In this document: piece after piece, positions 1-5,792 of the stretch
Numbering within the stretch: the stretch's first letter is position 1
Layout of the letters: every line of letters starts with the position of its first letter
DNA from: Candidatus Moraniibacteriota bacterium
GTDB lineage: Bacteria > Patescibacteriota > Minisyncoccia > CAIUEV01 > JAHKAQ01
Length of the DNA: 7,378 nucleotides
Assembly (NCBI GenBank): GCA_014729445.1
Contig: WJJX01000038.1
Location: 1-7,378, forward strand
Direction of reading: 5' to 3'
The notes under the pieces: model-generated
What the model was told of the DNA's origin: nothing
What the model saw: the letters and a program-made list of their open reading frames with translations, nothing else
Database searches by the model: none
Made by a program: the position numbers and the translations under genes

Positions 1-1
1 C

Positions 2-976
2 TCGAGAATTAACTATGGAATTTGGGAGAATTATGCGGTGGGTTTTTTCTTTATTTCGCTTTTTCTTTTGATTTTGGTTTTGATTTTTGGAACCGAAGTC
101 AATAACACCAAGGGCTGGTTTATGATTTTTGATTTCGGAATTCAGCCGGCGGAAATCGCCAAAGTGGCTTTCATAATCCTTTTGGCAAAATATTTTTCCA
201 GAATAAAAGTCAACGATAAAAGCTTTAGACATTTAATAGTCTCCGGAGTTTATTGCGCTTTACCGGTTTTTTTAATTATTCTTCAGCCCGATTACGGTTC
301 GGCCTTGGTTTTTATCTTTATTTGGTTGATTATTCTTTTGCATTGGGGGCTGAAAAGGAATCAATTCTTGGTTTTAGCTATTTTGGGGGTATTGATTTCG
401 ATCTTTAGCTGGTTTGTACTGTTTACTCCCCGGCAAAAGGATCTTATTTTGACGGCCTTTGATCCGGCAAGAGATCCGGCGGGAACGGGTTATCACGTTC
501 TTCAGTCCATGACGGCTATTGGATCGGGAAGAATTTACGGAAAAGGTCTGGGTGCCGGCTCTCAGTCCCAGCTCCATTTTTTGCCGGAAGTGCACACCGA
601 TTTTATTTTTTCCGCTATAGCCGAGGAACTGGGATTTTTAGGAGTCCTGGCTTTGATGCTGGGTTTTATCTTTTTGTTTTTCGAAATGTTTAGAATAGCC
701 AGAAACAGCGCTGATAATTTTGGCCGTTTTCTGGTCGAGGGGACTATGGCCATGTTTTTTGTTCAATTTATGGTCAATGTCGGCATGAACCTGGGAATGT
801 TTCCGGTGGTCGGACTCCCGCTGCCTTTGGTTTCTTACGGGGGAAGCTCGCTTATAATGACTTTTCTCCTGCTTGGAATTATCACTAATATTCACGCTAC
901 CGGCAATGAATTGAAAGGTTTTGAAAAAATAGAAGAGCTGGATGTCACTTCTCAGGTTGATTTTTTGTATGAGTGA
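2..976 (+). CDS. rodA: RodA-type SEDS peptidoglycan glycosyltransferase, 5'-truncated by window edge
   Basis: Integral membrane polymerase that links lipid II into glycan strands and works with a class B PBP in cell elongation (family knowledge). The frame is open to the left edge, and the residues before the GTG at 38 (INYGIWENYAV) look like ordinary RodA sequence, so the true start lies outside the window and the GTG is not the start. Family signatures in order are QPAEIAKVAF (about 152-181), QPDYGSALVF (about 284-313), GYHVLQSMTAIGSGRIYGKG (about 488-547), the LPEVHTDFIF loop, and GLPLPLVSYGGSS near the C terminus. The Asp of HTDFIF, codon 599-601, matches the essential SEDS aspartate. The wording GLPLPLVSYGGSS favours RodA over FtsW. 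The protein is strongly hydrophobic with many membrane segments and a short charged tail. It stops at TGA 974-976, 27 bases from the convergent trpS stop, and I see no terminator hairpin in the gap. FtsW is the main alternative. Confidence 0.92.
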   Translation, partial: SRINYGIWENYAVGFFFISLFLLILVLIFGTEVNNTKGWFMIFDFGIQPAEIAKVAFIILLAKYFSRIKVNDKSFRHLIVSGVYCALPVFLIILQPDYGSALVFIFIWLIILLHWGLKRNQFLVLAILGVLISIFSWFVLFTPRQKDLILTAFDPARDPAGTGYHVLQSMTAIGSGRIYGKGLGAGSQSQLHFLPEVHTDFIFSAIAEELGFLGVLALMLGFIFLFFEMFRIARNSADNFGRFLVEGTMAMFFVQFMVNVGMNLGMFPVVGLPLPLVSYGGSSLIMTFLLLGIITNIHATGNELKGFEKIEELDVTSQVDFLYE

Positions 977-1003
977 TTGGCCGGCATGGCATTTGAGCGA
1001 TTT

Positions 1004-1990
1004 TTATAAAACACCCACCGTTTTTCTCACCTCAATCATTTTTTTGTTTGCCAGAGTCTTTGCCTTTTTAGCCCCCAGAGTCAGGACTTCGGCTACATAA
1101 TTATTGTCAATTTTTGAATATTTTTCCTGATAATCTTTCAGAAAATCACAAACACGGTCGGCAACTGCTTTTTTAAATTCACCGTAGCCGAAATTCGCAA
1201 ATTCCTTTTCCGCCTCCTTTAATTTTTTATTGGATAATAAAGAATAAATTGTCAAAAGGTTAGTTATTCCAGGCTTTTTAGCGCTTGCTTTGATCTGGTC
1301 TCCCGAGTCGGTCGTCGCTTTCATGATTTTTTCTCGAGCCAAATCGATCGAATCGTTCAGAGCAATATAGTTATATTTGCTTTTGGCCGATTTACTCATT
1401 TTTTTAGTGGGATCATCAAGGCCCATAATTTTTCCGCCTTCCTCTTTCTTTTTGATTAAGGCTTTGGGAACAGTAAAAGTTTTGGTTTTATATCGCTCAT
1501 TAAAACGTCTAGCCAAGGTTCTGGCAAGCTCCAAATGCTGTTTTTGATCCTCTCCCACCGGAACCACATCAATGTCGTAGAGCAAAATATCCGCCGCCTG
1601 CAAAATCGGATAACTAAACAAGCCGACATTAATGTTTTCCTTGTTTTGCTTAGATTTATCCTTAAACTGGGTCATTCTTTCAGCCTCGCCGAATTGGGTC
1701 AAAGTAGTTAGAATCCAGCAAAGCTCGGTATGTTCGCTTATTGTTGATTGAACAAAAAAAGTTATTTTTTTCGGATCCATTCCGGCGGCCAGGAAGTGTT
1801 TAGCCACCGAAATAATACTCTCTTTAAGTTCCTTGGGCTGCCTTTTAATTGTCAAGGCATGCAAGTCAACGATAAATAAAAAGGACTCATATTCCCTTTG
1901 AAGACTCAAAGCGTTTTGTATCATCCCCAAATAATTTCCCAAATGAATATTGCCTGTCGGCTGGATGCCGGAAATTAACCTTTTTTTCAT
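1004..1990 (-). CDS. trpS: Tryptophanyl-tRNA synthetase (TrpRS)
   Basis: Cytoplasmic class I aminoacyl-tRNA synthetase that charges tRNA-Trp using ATP. The protein has 328 residues, a normal bacterial length. The N terminus reads SGIQPTGNIHLGNYLG, in which HLGN (residues 16-19) is the HIGH-type signature. YPILQAADILLY (127-138) forms the tryptophan pocket, and Asp134 is the expected indole-NH contact by analogy with the Bacillus enzyme. VGEDQKQH (145-152) is the conserved stretch that follows. KMSKS is intact at 197-201, and the C terminus ends in the usual VRKTVGVL style. The ATG at 1990-1988 is supported because the family motif begins about seven residues in, as is usual. No canonical Shine-Dalgarno sequence is present, only AAAGAAG abutting the start. 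The gene is convergent with rodA and divergent from the propeller gene, so it is probably monocistronic. I see no leader peptide or T-box for tryptophan control in the short leader. Nothing suggests a defect. Confidence 0.97.
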   Translation of the reverse strand: MKKRLISGIQPTGNIHLGNYLGMIQNALSLQREYESFLFIVDLHALTIKRQPKELKESIISVAKHFLAAGMDPKKITFFVQSTISEHTELCWILTTLTQFGEAERMTQFKDKSKQNKENINVGLFSYPILQAADILLYDIDVVPVGEDQKQHLELARTLARRFNERYKTKTFTVPKALIKKKEEGGKIMGLDDPTKKMSKSAKSKYNYIALNDSIDLAREKIMKATTDSGDQIKASAKKPGITNLLTIYSLLSNKKLKEAEKEFANFGYGEFKKAVADRVCDFLKDYQEKYSKIDNNYVAEVLTLGAKKAKTLANKKMIEVRKTVGVL

Positions 1991-1995
1991 CTTCT

Positions 1996-2023
1996 TTGAA
2001 TTTATTTATATCTATGATACTAT
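1996..2023 (+). promoter_or_regulatory. Candidate extended -10 promoter for the NHL-propeller gene
   Basis: TTGAAT at 1996-2001 (4/6) is followed after 16 bases by TACTAT at 2018-2023 (4/6). The TG at 2015-2016 places it in the extended -10 arrangement (TGATACTAT). The proposed -10 overlaps the proposed trpS -10 on the other strand, so the two promoters would compete for polymerase. The start would be near 2030, leaving a leader of about 40 bases. Each match is weak alone. Confidence 0.3.
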
Positions 2024-2045
2024 ATCAAAGAAATTGATCAGTCAA
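2017..2045 (-). promoter_or_regulatory. Candidate sigma70-type promoter for trpS
   Basis: Reading the minus strand, TTGACT (complement of 2040-2045, 5/6 to the -35 consensus) is followed after 17 bases by TAGTAT (complement of 2017-2022, 4/6). TATAGT, 15 bases downstream of the -35, is a second choice for the -10. Transcription would begin near 2010, giving a leader of about 20 bases. This rests only on consensus matching in an AT-rich region. Confidence 0.4.
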
Positions 2046-2052
2046 AATAAAA

Positions 2053-2068
2053 CAAACAAACAAACAAA
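2053..2068 (+). repeat. (CAAA)4 tetranucleotide repeat in the leader of the propeller gene
   Basis: Four perfect tandem CAAA units lie four bases upstream of the ATG at 2072, preceded by further A-rich sequence. The tract occupies the place where a Shine-Dalgarno sequence would be, and none is visible. It may act as an unstructured A-rich ribosome-loading site, and its length could vary by slippage. Both roles are inferences. Confidence 0.6.
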
Positions 2069-2071
2069 TCA

Positions 2072-3871
2072 ATGAAAAAACAAACATTAATCTTACTGTT
2101 AACTTTGTTAACCTTCCCGGCCCTGGCCTTAGCCAAAGACCCAACCGCCAAACATGAATATTTAGGATTGATTCATTCTCCAATGGTTGATCCAAATGAC
2201 AAGCCGTTTTTTTTGGAAAGTCCGCTTTATGTTGCTATTGATTCAAATGATAATGTATATGTGTCGGGAGGTAACGGGAACAAGAATGTGCATAAATTTG
2301 ATTCTGATGGGAATTTTATTGGATATTTTGGCAAAGAAGGTTCCGGTGATGGAGAATTTAATTATCCAAGAGGCATCGCGGTGGATGGAAATGATTTTAT
2401 TTATGTGACGGATTTAAGCACTGCCCGGGTTCAGAAATTTGACAGTGATGGAAACTTTATAGCCAAGTGGGGAAGCAGTGGCAGCGGAGACGGACAGTTT
2501 AATGGGCCGAGTGGAATAACAGTAGACGGTTTAAACAATGTCTATGTTGCGGATACAAGTAACCATCGGGTTCAGAAATTTGACAGTGATGGAAATTTTT
2601 TGACCAAATGGGGAAGTCCTGGGAATGGTGATGGTCAGTTTAACAGACCTTCGGATATTTATATTGACAGTAGTGGAAATGTTTATGTGACTGATTGGTA
2701 TAATTATCGGATTCAGAAATTTGATTCAGATGGAAATTTTTTGGCAAAGTACGGGATTCAGGGATATGGTGATGGAGAATTTACAGGGCCGGTAAGTCTT
2801 GATGGGAACTCTGAAGGCAAAATTTATGTGATTGATACTGCTGCAATAAGCACTGCTTTTAATAGAGTTCAAGTTTTTGATTCTTCACTGAATTATTTAT
2901 TTAAAATGTATAATCCGGCGGTAGGATCCGACGATGGGCAGTATAGTCCGTTTTCTGTGGCTTTTGATTCGCTTGGAAATTATTATATTGCGGATATAAA
3001 TAACTCTAATTATGATCGTCAGATAGAAAAATTTGACAGTGATGGAAACTTTTTGACCAAATGGGGAAGTTATGGGAATGGTGATGGTCAGTTTACTCAG
3101 ATTAAAGACTTGGTAGTTGATTTGGATGGGAATGTTTATGTAGTTGGTTCGAGTACTTATACGGTGCAAAAATTTGACAGTGATGGAAATTTGTTAACTA
3201 AGTGGGGAGAAGTCGGCAGCGGCGATGGACAGCTTAGTTCTCCCGAAGCTATTGATATTGATTCGATGGGTTATATTTATGTGGCTGATCATGGCAATGC
3301 TCGAGTGCAAAAGTTTGACAGTGATGGAAATTTTGTTGCCAAGTGGGGAGAATGGGGGACGGGAAGTGGACAGTTTGGTTCTCTGGAGGATCTGGCCTTG
3401 GATTCAGAGGGAAATGTTTATGTGGTTGATTGGAGTAATTACAAAATATTAAAGTTTGATAATGATGGAAATTTTATTTTGGAATGGGGGACTAACGGAA
3501 GCAGTCCGGGAGAGTTCGGTTATATAGATGGAATCGCTGTGGATGAGTCAGACAATGTTTATGTGGCCGACTATGACAACTTAAGAGTTTCTAAATTTGA
3601 TAGTAGCGGAAATTTTTTGACTGAATTTAAGAATGAAGATTATCAAATTCACGGTGAAATGACAGGGTTAAAAAAAATTAAATTTGGACCAGGGAACAAG
3701 ATGTATGTTGTTGATAGGTATAAGTTAATTGTTTTTGGCGACACCGAAAGCCCAACCACCGGTTCGGTCTCCGCCGACCCCGACACCTACGATCAAACTA
3801 CCAAAAAAATCACTCTTAGCTTAAGCGCCAGCGACACACTTTCAAACATCGCACAAGTCTTAATCAGCTAA
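2072..3871 (+). CDS. Secreted NHL-repeat beta-propeller protein, ended by an in-frame stop inside an Ig-like domain
   Basis: 599 residues from ATG 2072 to TAA 3869-3871. Residues 1-22 form a signal peptide (Lys-Lys, a Leu-rich core, then an Ala-rich end, ALALAKD). Residues 48-556 hold eleven NHL blades built on [VI]YV.D..N.RVQKFDSDGNF.KWG, with Tyr-Val strands at about 62, 110, 157, 204, 251, 304, 355, 402, 449, 496 and 544. NHL propellers usually bind proteins, sugars or nucleic acids, and no ligand can be named here. From about residue 558 (TESPTTGSVSADP) an Ig-like domain begins but is cut at ...AQVLIS by the TAA. The same frame continues without a stop to 4492 and supplies the missing half, so this is most likely the front part of an ~806-codon gene. 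The start is chosen because the signal peptide follows directly. No Shine-Dalgarno sequence is seen. The propeller part is G-rich and C-poor, and both ends of the gene are the reverse. The product is predicted to be extracytoplasmic. Its cellular role is unknown. Confidence 0.85.
   Translation: MKKQTLILLLTLLTFPALALAKDPTAKHEYLGLIHSPMVDPNDKPFFLESPLYVAIDSNDNVYVSGGNGNKNVHKFDSDGNFIGYFGKEGSGDGEFNYPRGIAVDGNDFIYVTDLSTARVQKFDSDGNFIAKWGSSGSGDGQFNGPSGITVDGLNNVYVADTSNHRVQKFDSDGNFLTKWGSPGNGDGQFNRPSDIYIDSSGNVYVTDWYNYRIQKFDSDGNFLAKYGIQGYGDGEFTGPVSLDGNSEGKIYVIDTAAISTAFNRVQVFDSSLNYLFKMYNPAVGSDDGQYSPFSVAFDSLGNYYIADINNSNYDRQIEKFDSDGNFLTKWGSYGNGDGQFTQIKDLVVDLDGNVYVVGSSTYTVQKFDSDGNLLTKWGEVGSGDGQLSSPEAIDIDSMGYIYVADHGNARVQKFDSDGNFVAKWGEWGTGSGQFGSLEDLALDSEGNVYVVDWSNYKILKFDNDGNFILEWGTNGSSPGEFGYIDGIAVDESDNVYVADYDNLRVSKFDSSGNFLTEFKNEDYQIHGEMTGLKKIKFGPGNKMYVVDRYKLIVFGDTESPTTGSVSADPDTYDQTTKKITLSLSASDTLSNIAQVLIS
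2576..2642 (+). repeat. Near-identical direct repeat inside the propeller, copy A
   Basis: This 67-base segment matches 3029-3095 at 64 of 67 positions, an offset of 453 bases or 151 codons. It covers the end of one blade and the start of the next (FDSDGNFLTKWGS..GNGDGQF). The other repeats are clearly more diverged, so this pair suggests recent duplication or gene conversion within the gene. Confidence 0.9.
3029..3095 (+). repeat. Near-identical direct repeat inside the propeller, copy B
   Basis: Partner of 2576-2642. The differences are one silent T/C in an Asn codon and a CC/TA pair that changes Pro to Tyr. The sequences diverge at once beyond 3095, so the shared tract is limited to about one blade junction. 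Confidence 0.9.
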
Positions 3872-4492
3872 GATCCAAGCTTTAGCGGAGCAAGCTGGCA
3901 GACTTTTGCCGATACCGTGGAATATACTCTTTCCGACGGCGGAGGCGAAAAAACGGTTTATGTAAAATACAAAGACAGCGCCGGCAACGAATCTACAAGT
4001 TATTCCACCACTTTTTCTGTTACGGTCAGCGAAACTTCGGATTCGACAACGACAACAACATCCACCATTAATATCAACGGAACTCTCTATCGTTCCACTC
4101 ATACTCAAAAAACCAAACATGCTTTTCAAAAAGAGGATCAAAGAAAAATTTGCGTCTATACCAAAGGCGGAACCAAAAAGGACTGCGATCGAAGCGACGA
4201 CAAAGCAAAGTTCACCCTGGAAGGATTAGATGAAGGTGGTACTTACATTCTTTATTCATCCAGCAAAAAGAAAGTTTCCAAAAGATACTTCTATGAAAGA
4301 ATGTACCTATATAAAAAGAAATACGAAAAAACTTTTGGCAAAGACTGGATCAAGAAATTCAAGTCAAAGTATAGAATCAAGAAGAAGAAAGACAATAATT
4401 ACAAAACCGATCTAACCTATTACAGAAAGTATAAAGCCAAGAGAAAAATCACCGCCGATTCGGCAAAGAAATACAGAGTCTATATGAAATAA
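3872..4492 (+). pseudogene. C-terminal remnant of the propeller protein: rest of Ig-like domain, small beta domain, Lys/Tyr-rich tail
   Basis: In the same frame as the gene ending at 3871 and open from the codon after that TAA to TAA 4490-4492. The first codons (DPSFSGASW) continue the interrupted Ig-like domain, followed by KTVYVKYKDSAGNES, a conserved end of such domains. A Thr/Ser linker follows. Next is a segment with GTLYRS, CVYTKGGTKKDC and FTLEGLDEGGTYIL that resembles a carboxypeptidase-regulatory-like fold, with two Cys eleven residues apart that could form a disulfide. The last 78 residues have 31 Lys/Arg, 12 Tyr and only 6 Asp/Glu. The first usable start, GTG 3917, falls inside the Ig-like domain and has no ribosome site, so independent translation is unlikely. 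It is a fragment unless the TAA is read through or is an error. A Lys/Tyr-rich tail could bind anionic wall or nucleic acid polymers, but that is speculation. Confidence 0.75.
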
Positions 4493-4542
4493 TTGCCTTT
4501 TGTCCTTTTTTAGGCTATTATCAGAAACAAATGAAATGAAGG

Positions 4543-4561
4543 TTGTTAATTCTTTTAACAA
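4543..4561 (+). other. AT-rich hairpin between the propeller gene and the coiled-coil gene
   Basis: TTGTTAA, a TTCTT loop, then TTAACAA make a perfect 7-bp stem, flanked by GG and AACC that could extend it with a bulge. No T-tract follows on the plus strand, so it is a poor intrinsic terminator. It could instead be a regulator site or chance. The rest of 4493-4608 is AT-rich, with no gene or clear promoter. Confidence 0.3.
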
Positions 4562-4608
4562 AACCTAAAGATTATCACAATAAAATCTAAATATTTATCA
4601 AAAAAATT

Positions 4609-5499
4609 ATGTCAAAATCAATCAAAATTTTAATCGGAGTTTTGGCGGTAGTTATAGTACTGGCTGCAACGGGGGTAGCCGTTTATTTTAAGTGGCATCT
4701 GCCCAAGATCACCCATGATTATTTGCAGCAAGTGGAGCCGAAATTCGAGGAAGTCGCCACAGAAAGCGAAAACCTTGAAGTAGAAGACGATATGGATCAG
4801 GATTATGAGGATCCAGAGGCTTTGATGGAAGAACTGGATAGAGTTATGGAGGAAGTGGAGGAATTTGAGAATAAAGTTAAAGAGGCCAAGGAGGGAGCCA
4901 AAGGGTCTCCAATGACCGCTAAAATGCTGGAAAGAAATCTAATTGATTATTACGACAAAGTTATGGAAGTGACCTTGCAGCAGAAGGAAGCGCTCGAGGA
5001 TTTAGATGATTTCATGGCAGTTCTTGTTGACAATATGAAGATATTTGATGAAATAAGCGCTCTTGAGAGCGAGATGGGCCAATTGCACACTATGGAGGAA
5101 TTTGAAATGGCTGCCACTAAACTTGAGGAACTGGGAACAAAATTGGAAGGAATCGGCGATGAATTCAATAGCCTTTCAATCGAAAATGAAGAAATTAAAA
5201 AGTTTAACGAAGGAATGGGAAAGGCCATGACCAGACTGGGAGGGCTTTACAAAAGATTGAGTGTGGTTTTCGAAACCATTGTAGACCTCGGAAAAAGCGG
5301 ATCCTCAGCCCAAATTGAAGAAACCGAAGCCGAAATAGATCAAATTTCCAAAGACCTTACAACTACTATGAATGAATTCCAAGAGGAAATGGCCGCTCTT
5401 GACGATCTGGATAAGGTTTTTAAAGCCAACGTCGACGAAATGCAAGACAAAGAGGATGAAGTAAGGATGAAGATGCAGGAATTAAAAGCTAAATATTAA
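4609..5499 (+). CDS. Membrane-anchored acidic helical (coiled-coil) protein of unknown function
   Basis: 296 residues; I do not recognise a family. MSKSIK is followed by a hydrophobic segment (about 7-27: ILIGVLAVVIVLAATGVAVYF) with no clear cleavage site. That suggests a signal anchor with the basic N terminus inside and the rest outside. Residues 40-95 are very acidic (for example VEDDMDQDYEDPE at 58-70, then EELDRVMEEVEEFENKV). A short KEGAKGSPM hinge near 94-102 separates this from a second helical region that runs to the end, with regular spacing of Leu, Met, Ile and Glu typical of coiled coils or helical bundles. There are no cysteines, one Trp (29) and no catalytic motif, so a structural or adaptor role is more likely than an enzyme. 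It lies 116 bases after the propeller gene in the same direction and before a strong terminator, so the two could share a transcript. No Shine-Dalgarno sequence precedes the ATG, but the signal anchor follows it directly. Confidence 0.8.
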   Translation: MSKSIKILIGVLAVVIVLAATGVAVYFKWHLPKITHDYLQQVEPKFEEVATESENLEVEDDMDQDYEDPEALMEELDRVMEEVEEFENKVKEAKEGAKGSPMTAKMLERNLIDYYDKVMEVTLQQKEALEDLDDFMAVLVDNMKIFDEISALESEMGQLHTMEEFEMAATKLEELGTKLEGIGDEFNSLSIENEEIKKFNEGMGKAMTRLGGLYKRLSVVFETIVDLGKSGSSAQIEETEAEIDQISKDLTTTMNEFQEEMAALDDLDKVFKANVDEMQDKEDEVRMKMQELKAKY

Positions 5500-5524
5500 A
5501 ATTTTTCAAGCTCAAAATAAAGGC

Positions 5525-5551
5525 TAAAACACCCGCCCGGCGGGTGTTTTA
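5525..5551 (+). terminator. Strong Rho-independent terminator after the coiled-coil gene
   Basis: A perfect inverted repeat has 13-base arms, 5525-5537 and 5539-5551. In practice it is a GC-rich CACCCG/CGGGTG stem with a small CCCGG loop, flanked by A4 and T4. It starts 26 bases after the stop codon at 5499. AATTTT follows on the plus strand. It separates the coiled-coil gene from the cyclase. Confidence 0.93.
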
Positions 5552-5708
5552 ATTTTAAAAAAACTGGATTAATTCATCGGGTTGAAAAGCCGGAAAATAT
5601 TAATTTAGAGTTCAAGCATCTAGCAACGTGTTGAAGATTGTATTTTACATTAAACTAAAGCCCCTTAAAAATATTCAAATAACCTATCCATAAAGTCAAA
5701 TTAAAGAC

Positions 5709-5739
5709 TTGCTATTAGAAAATAAAATGTTAATATAAT
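5709..5739 (+). promoter_or_regulatory. Candidate promoter for the CHASE2 cyclase gene
   Basis: A perfect TATAAT at 5734-5739 has TTGCTA (4/6) at 5709-5714, with a spacer of 19 bases, slightly long. An alternative -10, TAATAT at 5731-5736 preceded by TGT, gives a 16-base spacer and an extended -10. The start would be near 5746, leaving a leader of about 47 bases. The rest of 5552-5708 is AT-rich, with no ORF or tRNA that I can support. Confidence 0.5.
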
Positions 5740-5746
5740 TAAACAA

Positions 5747-5768
5747 ATTTTATTTTGTCGAATAAAAT
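5747..5768 (+). other. Possible 5'-leader hairpin upstream of the cyclase
   Basis: ATTTTATT, a TTGTCG loop, then AATAAAAT form an 8-bp stem made only of A-T pairs, with several alternative registers. It would sit at the very 5' end of the predicted transcript. It could protect the mRNA or be chance in an AT-rich region. Confidence 0.25.
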
Positions 5769-5792
5769 AAAAAAGCAATTCAAAAACAAAAC

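Larger units (their letters stand above)
2213..3739 (+). repeat. Eleven-unit NHL repeat array (47-codon period)
   Basis: The FDSDGNF-type motif starts at residues 76, 123, 170, 217, 269, 321, 368, 415, 462 and 509. Spacing is 47 residues, except for two consecutive 52-residue units between 217 and 321. The 17-base word tttgacagtgatggaaa recurs at 2438, 2579, 3032, 3173 and 3314, with gaps of 141, 453, 141 and 141 bases. The motif variants FDSSLNY (269), FDNDGNF (462) and FDSSGNF (509) mark the diverged units. DSDGN resembles short acidic calcium loops, but no complete binding loop is evident. Confidence 0.9.

Noticed and set aside
374..895. Minus-strand ORFs inside rodA
   Set aside because: They are shadows of the well-supported rodA frame, with low-complexity translations and no family resemblance.
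977..1003. Terminator between the convergent rodA and trpS
   Set aside because: Only a 3-bp GCC/GGC pairing is visible, with no convincing stem and T-tract.
974..1009. TGA recoded as glycine, as in Gracilibacteria/Absconditabacteria, extending the rodA product
   Set aside because: The long genes here contain no internal in-frame TGA, which recoding would scatter through them, and the RodA product is already complete at its C terminus.
3917..4492. A separate 191-residue gene starting at GTG 3917
   Set aside because: The GTG lies inside an Ig-like domain whose first half is encoded in the same frame upstream of the TAA at 3869, and no ribosome site precedes it. It is the tail of the interrupted gene.
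4543..4586. Promoter for the coiled-coil gene (TTAACA at 4555-4560 with TAAAAT at 4581-4586)
   Set aside because: Both boxes are 5/6 matches but the spacer is 20 bases, too long for a standard promoter. The region is AT-rich enough for chance matches.
5611..5635. tRNA-like or small RNA element (GTTCAAGC, TTCAA...TTGAA)
   Set aside because: No acceptor stem, anticodon arm or consistent pairing could be built around it.
5693..5710. Operator-like inverted repeat AAGTC...GACTT next to the cyclase -35
   Set aside because: It has only five base pairs with an 8-base gap, which is common by chance in AT-rich DNA.
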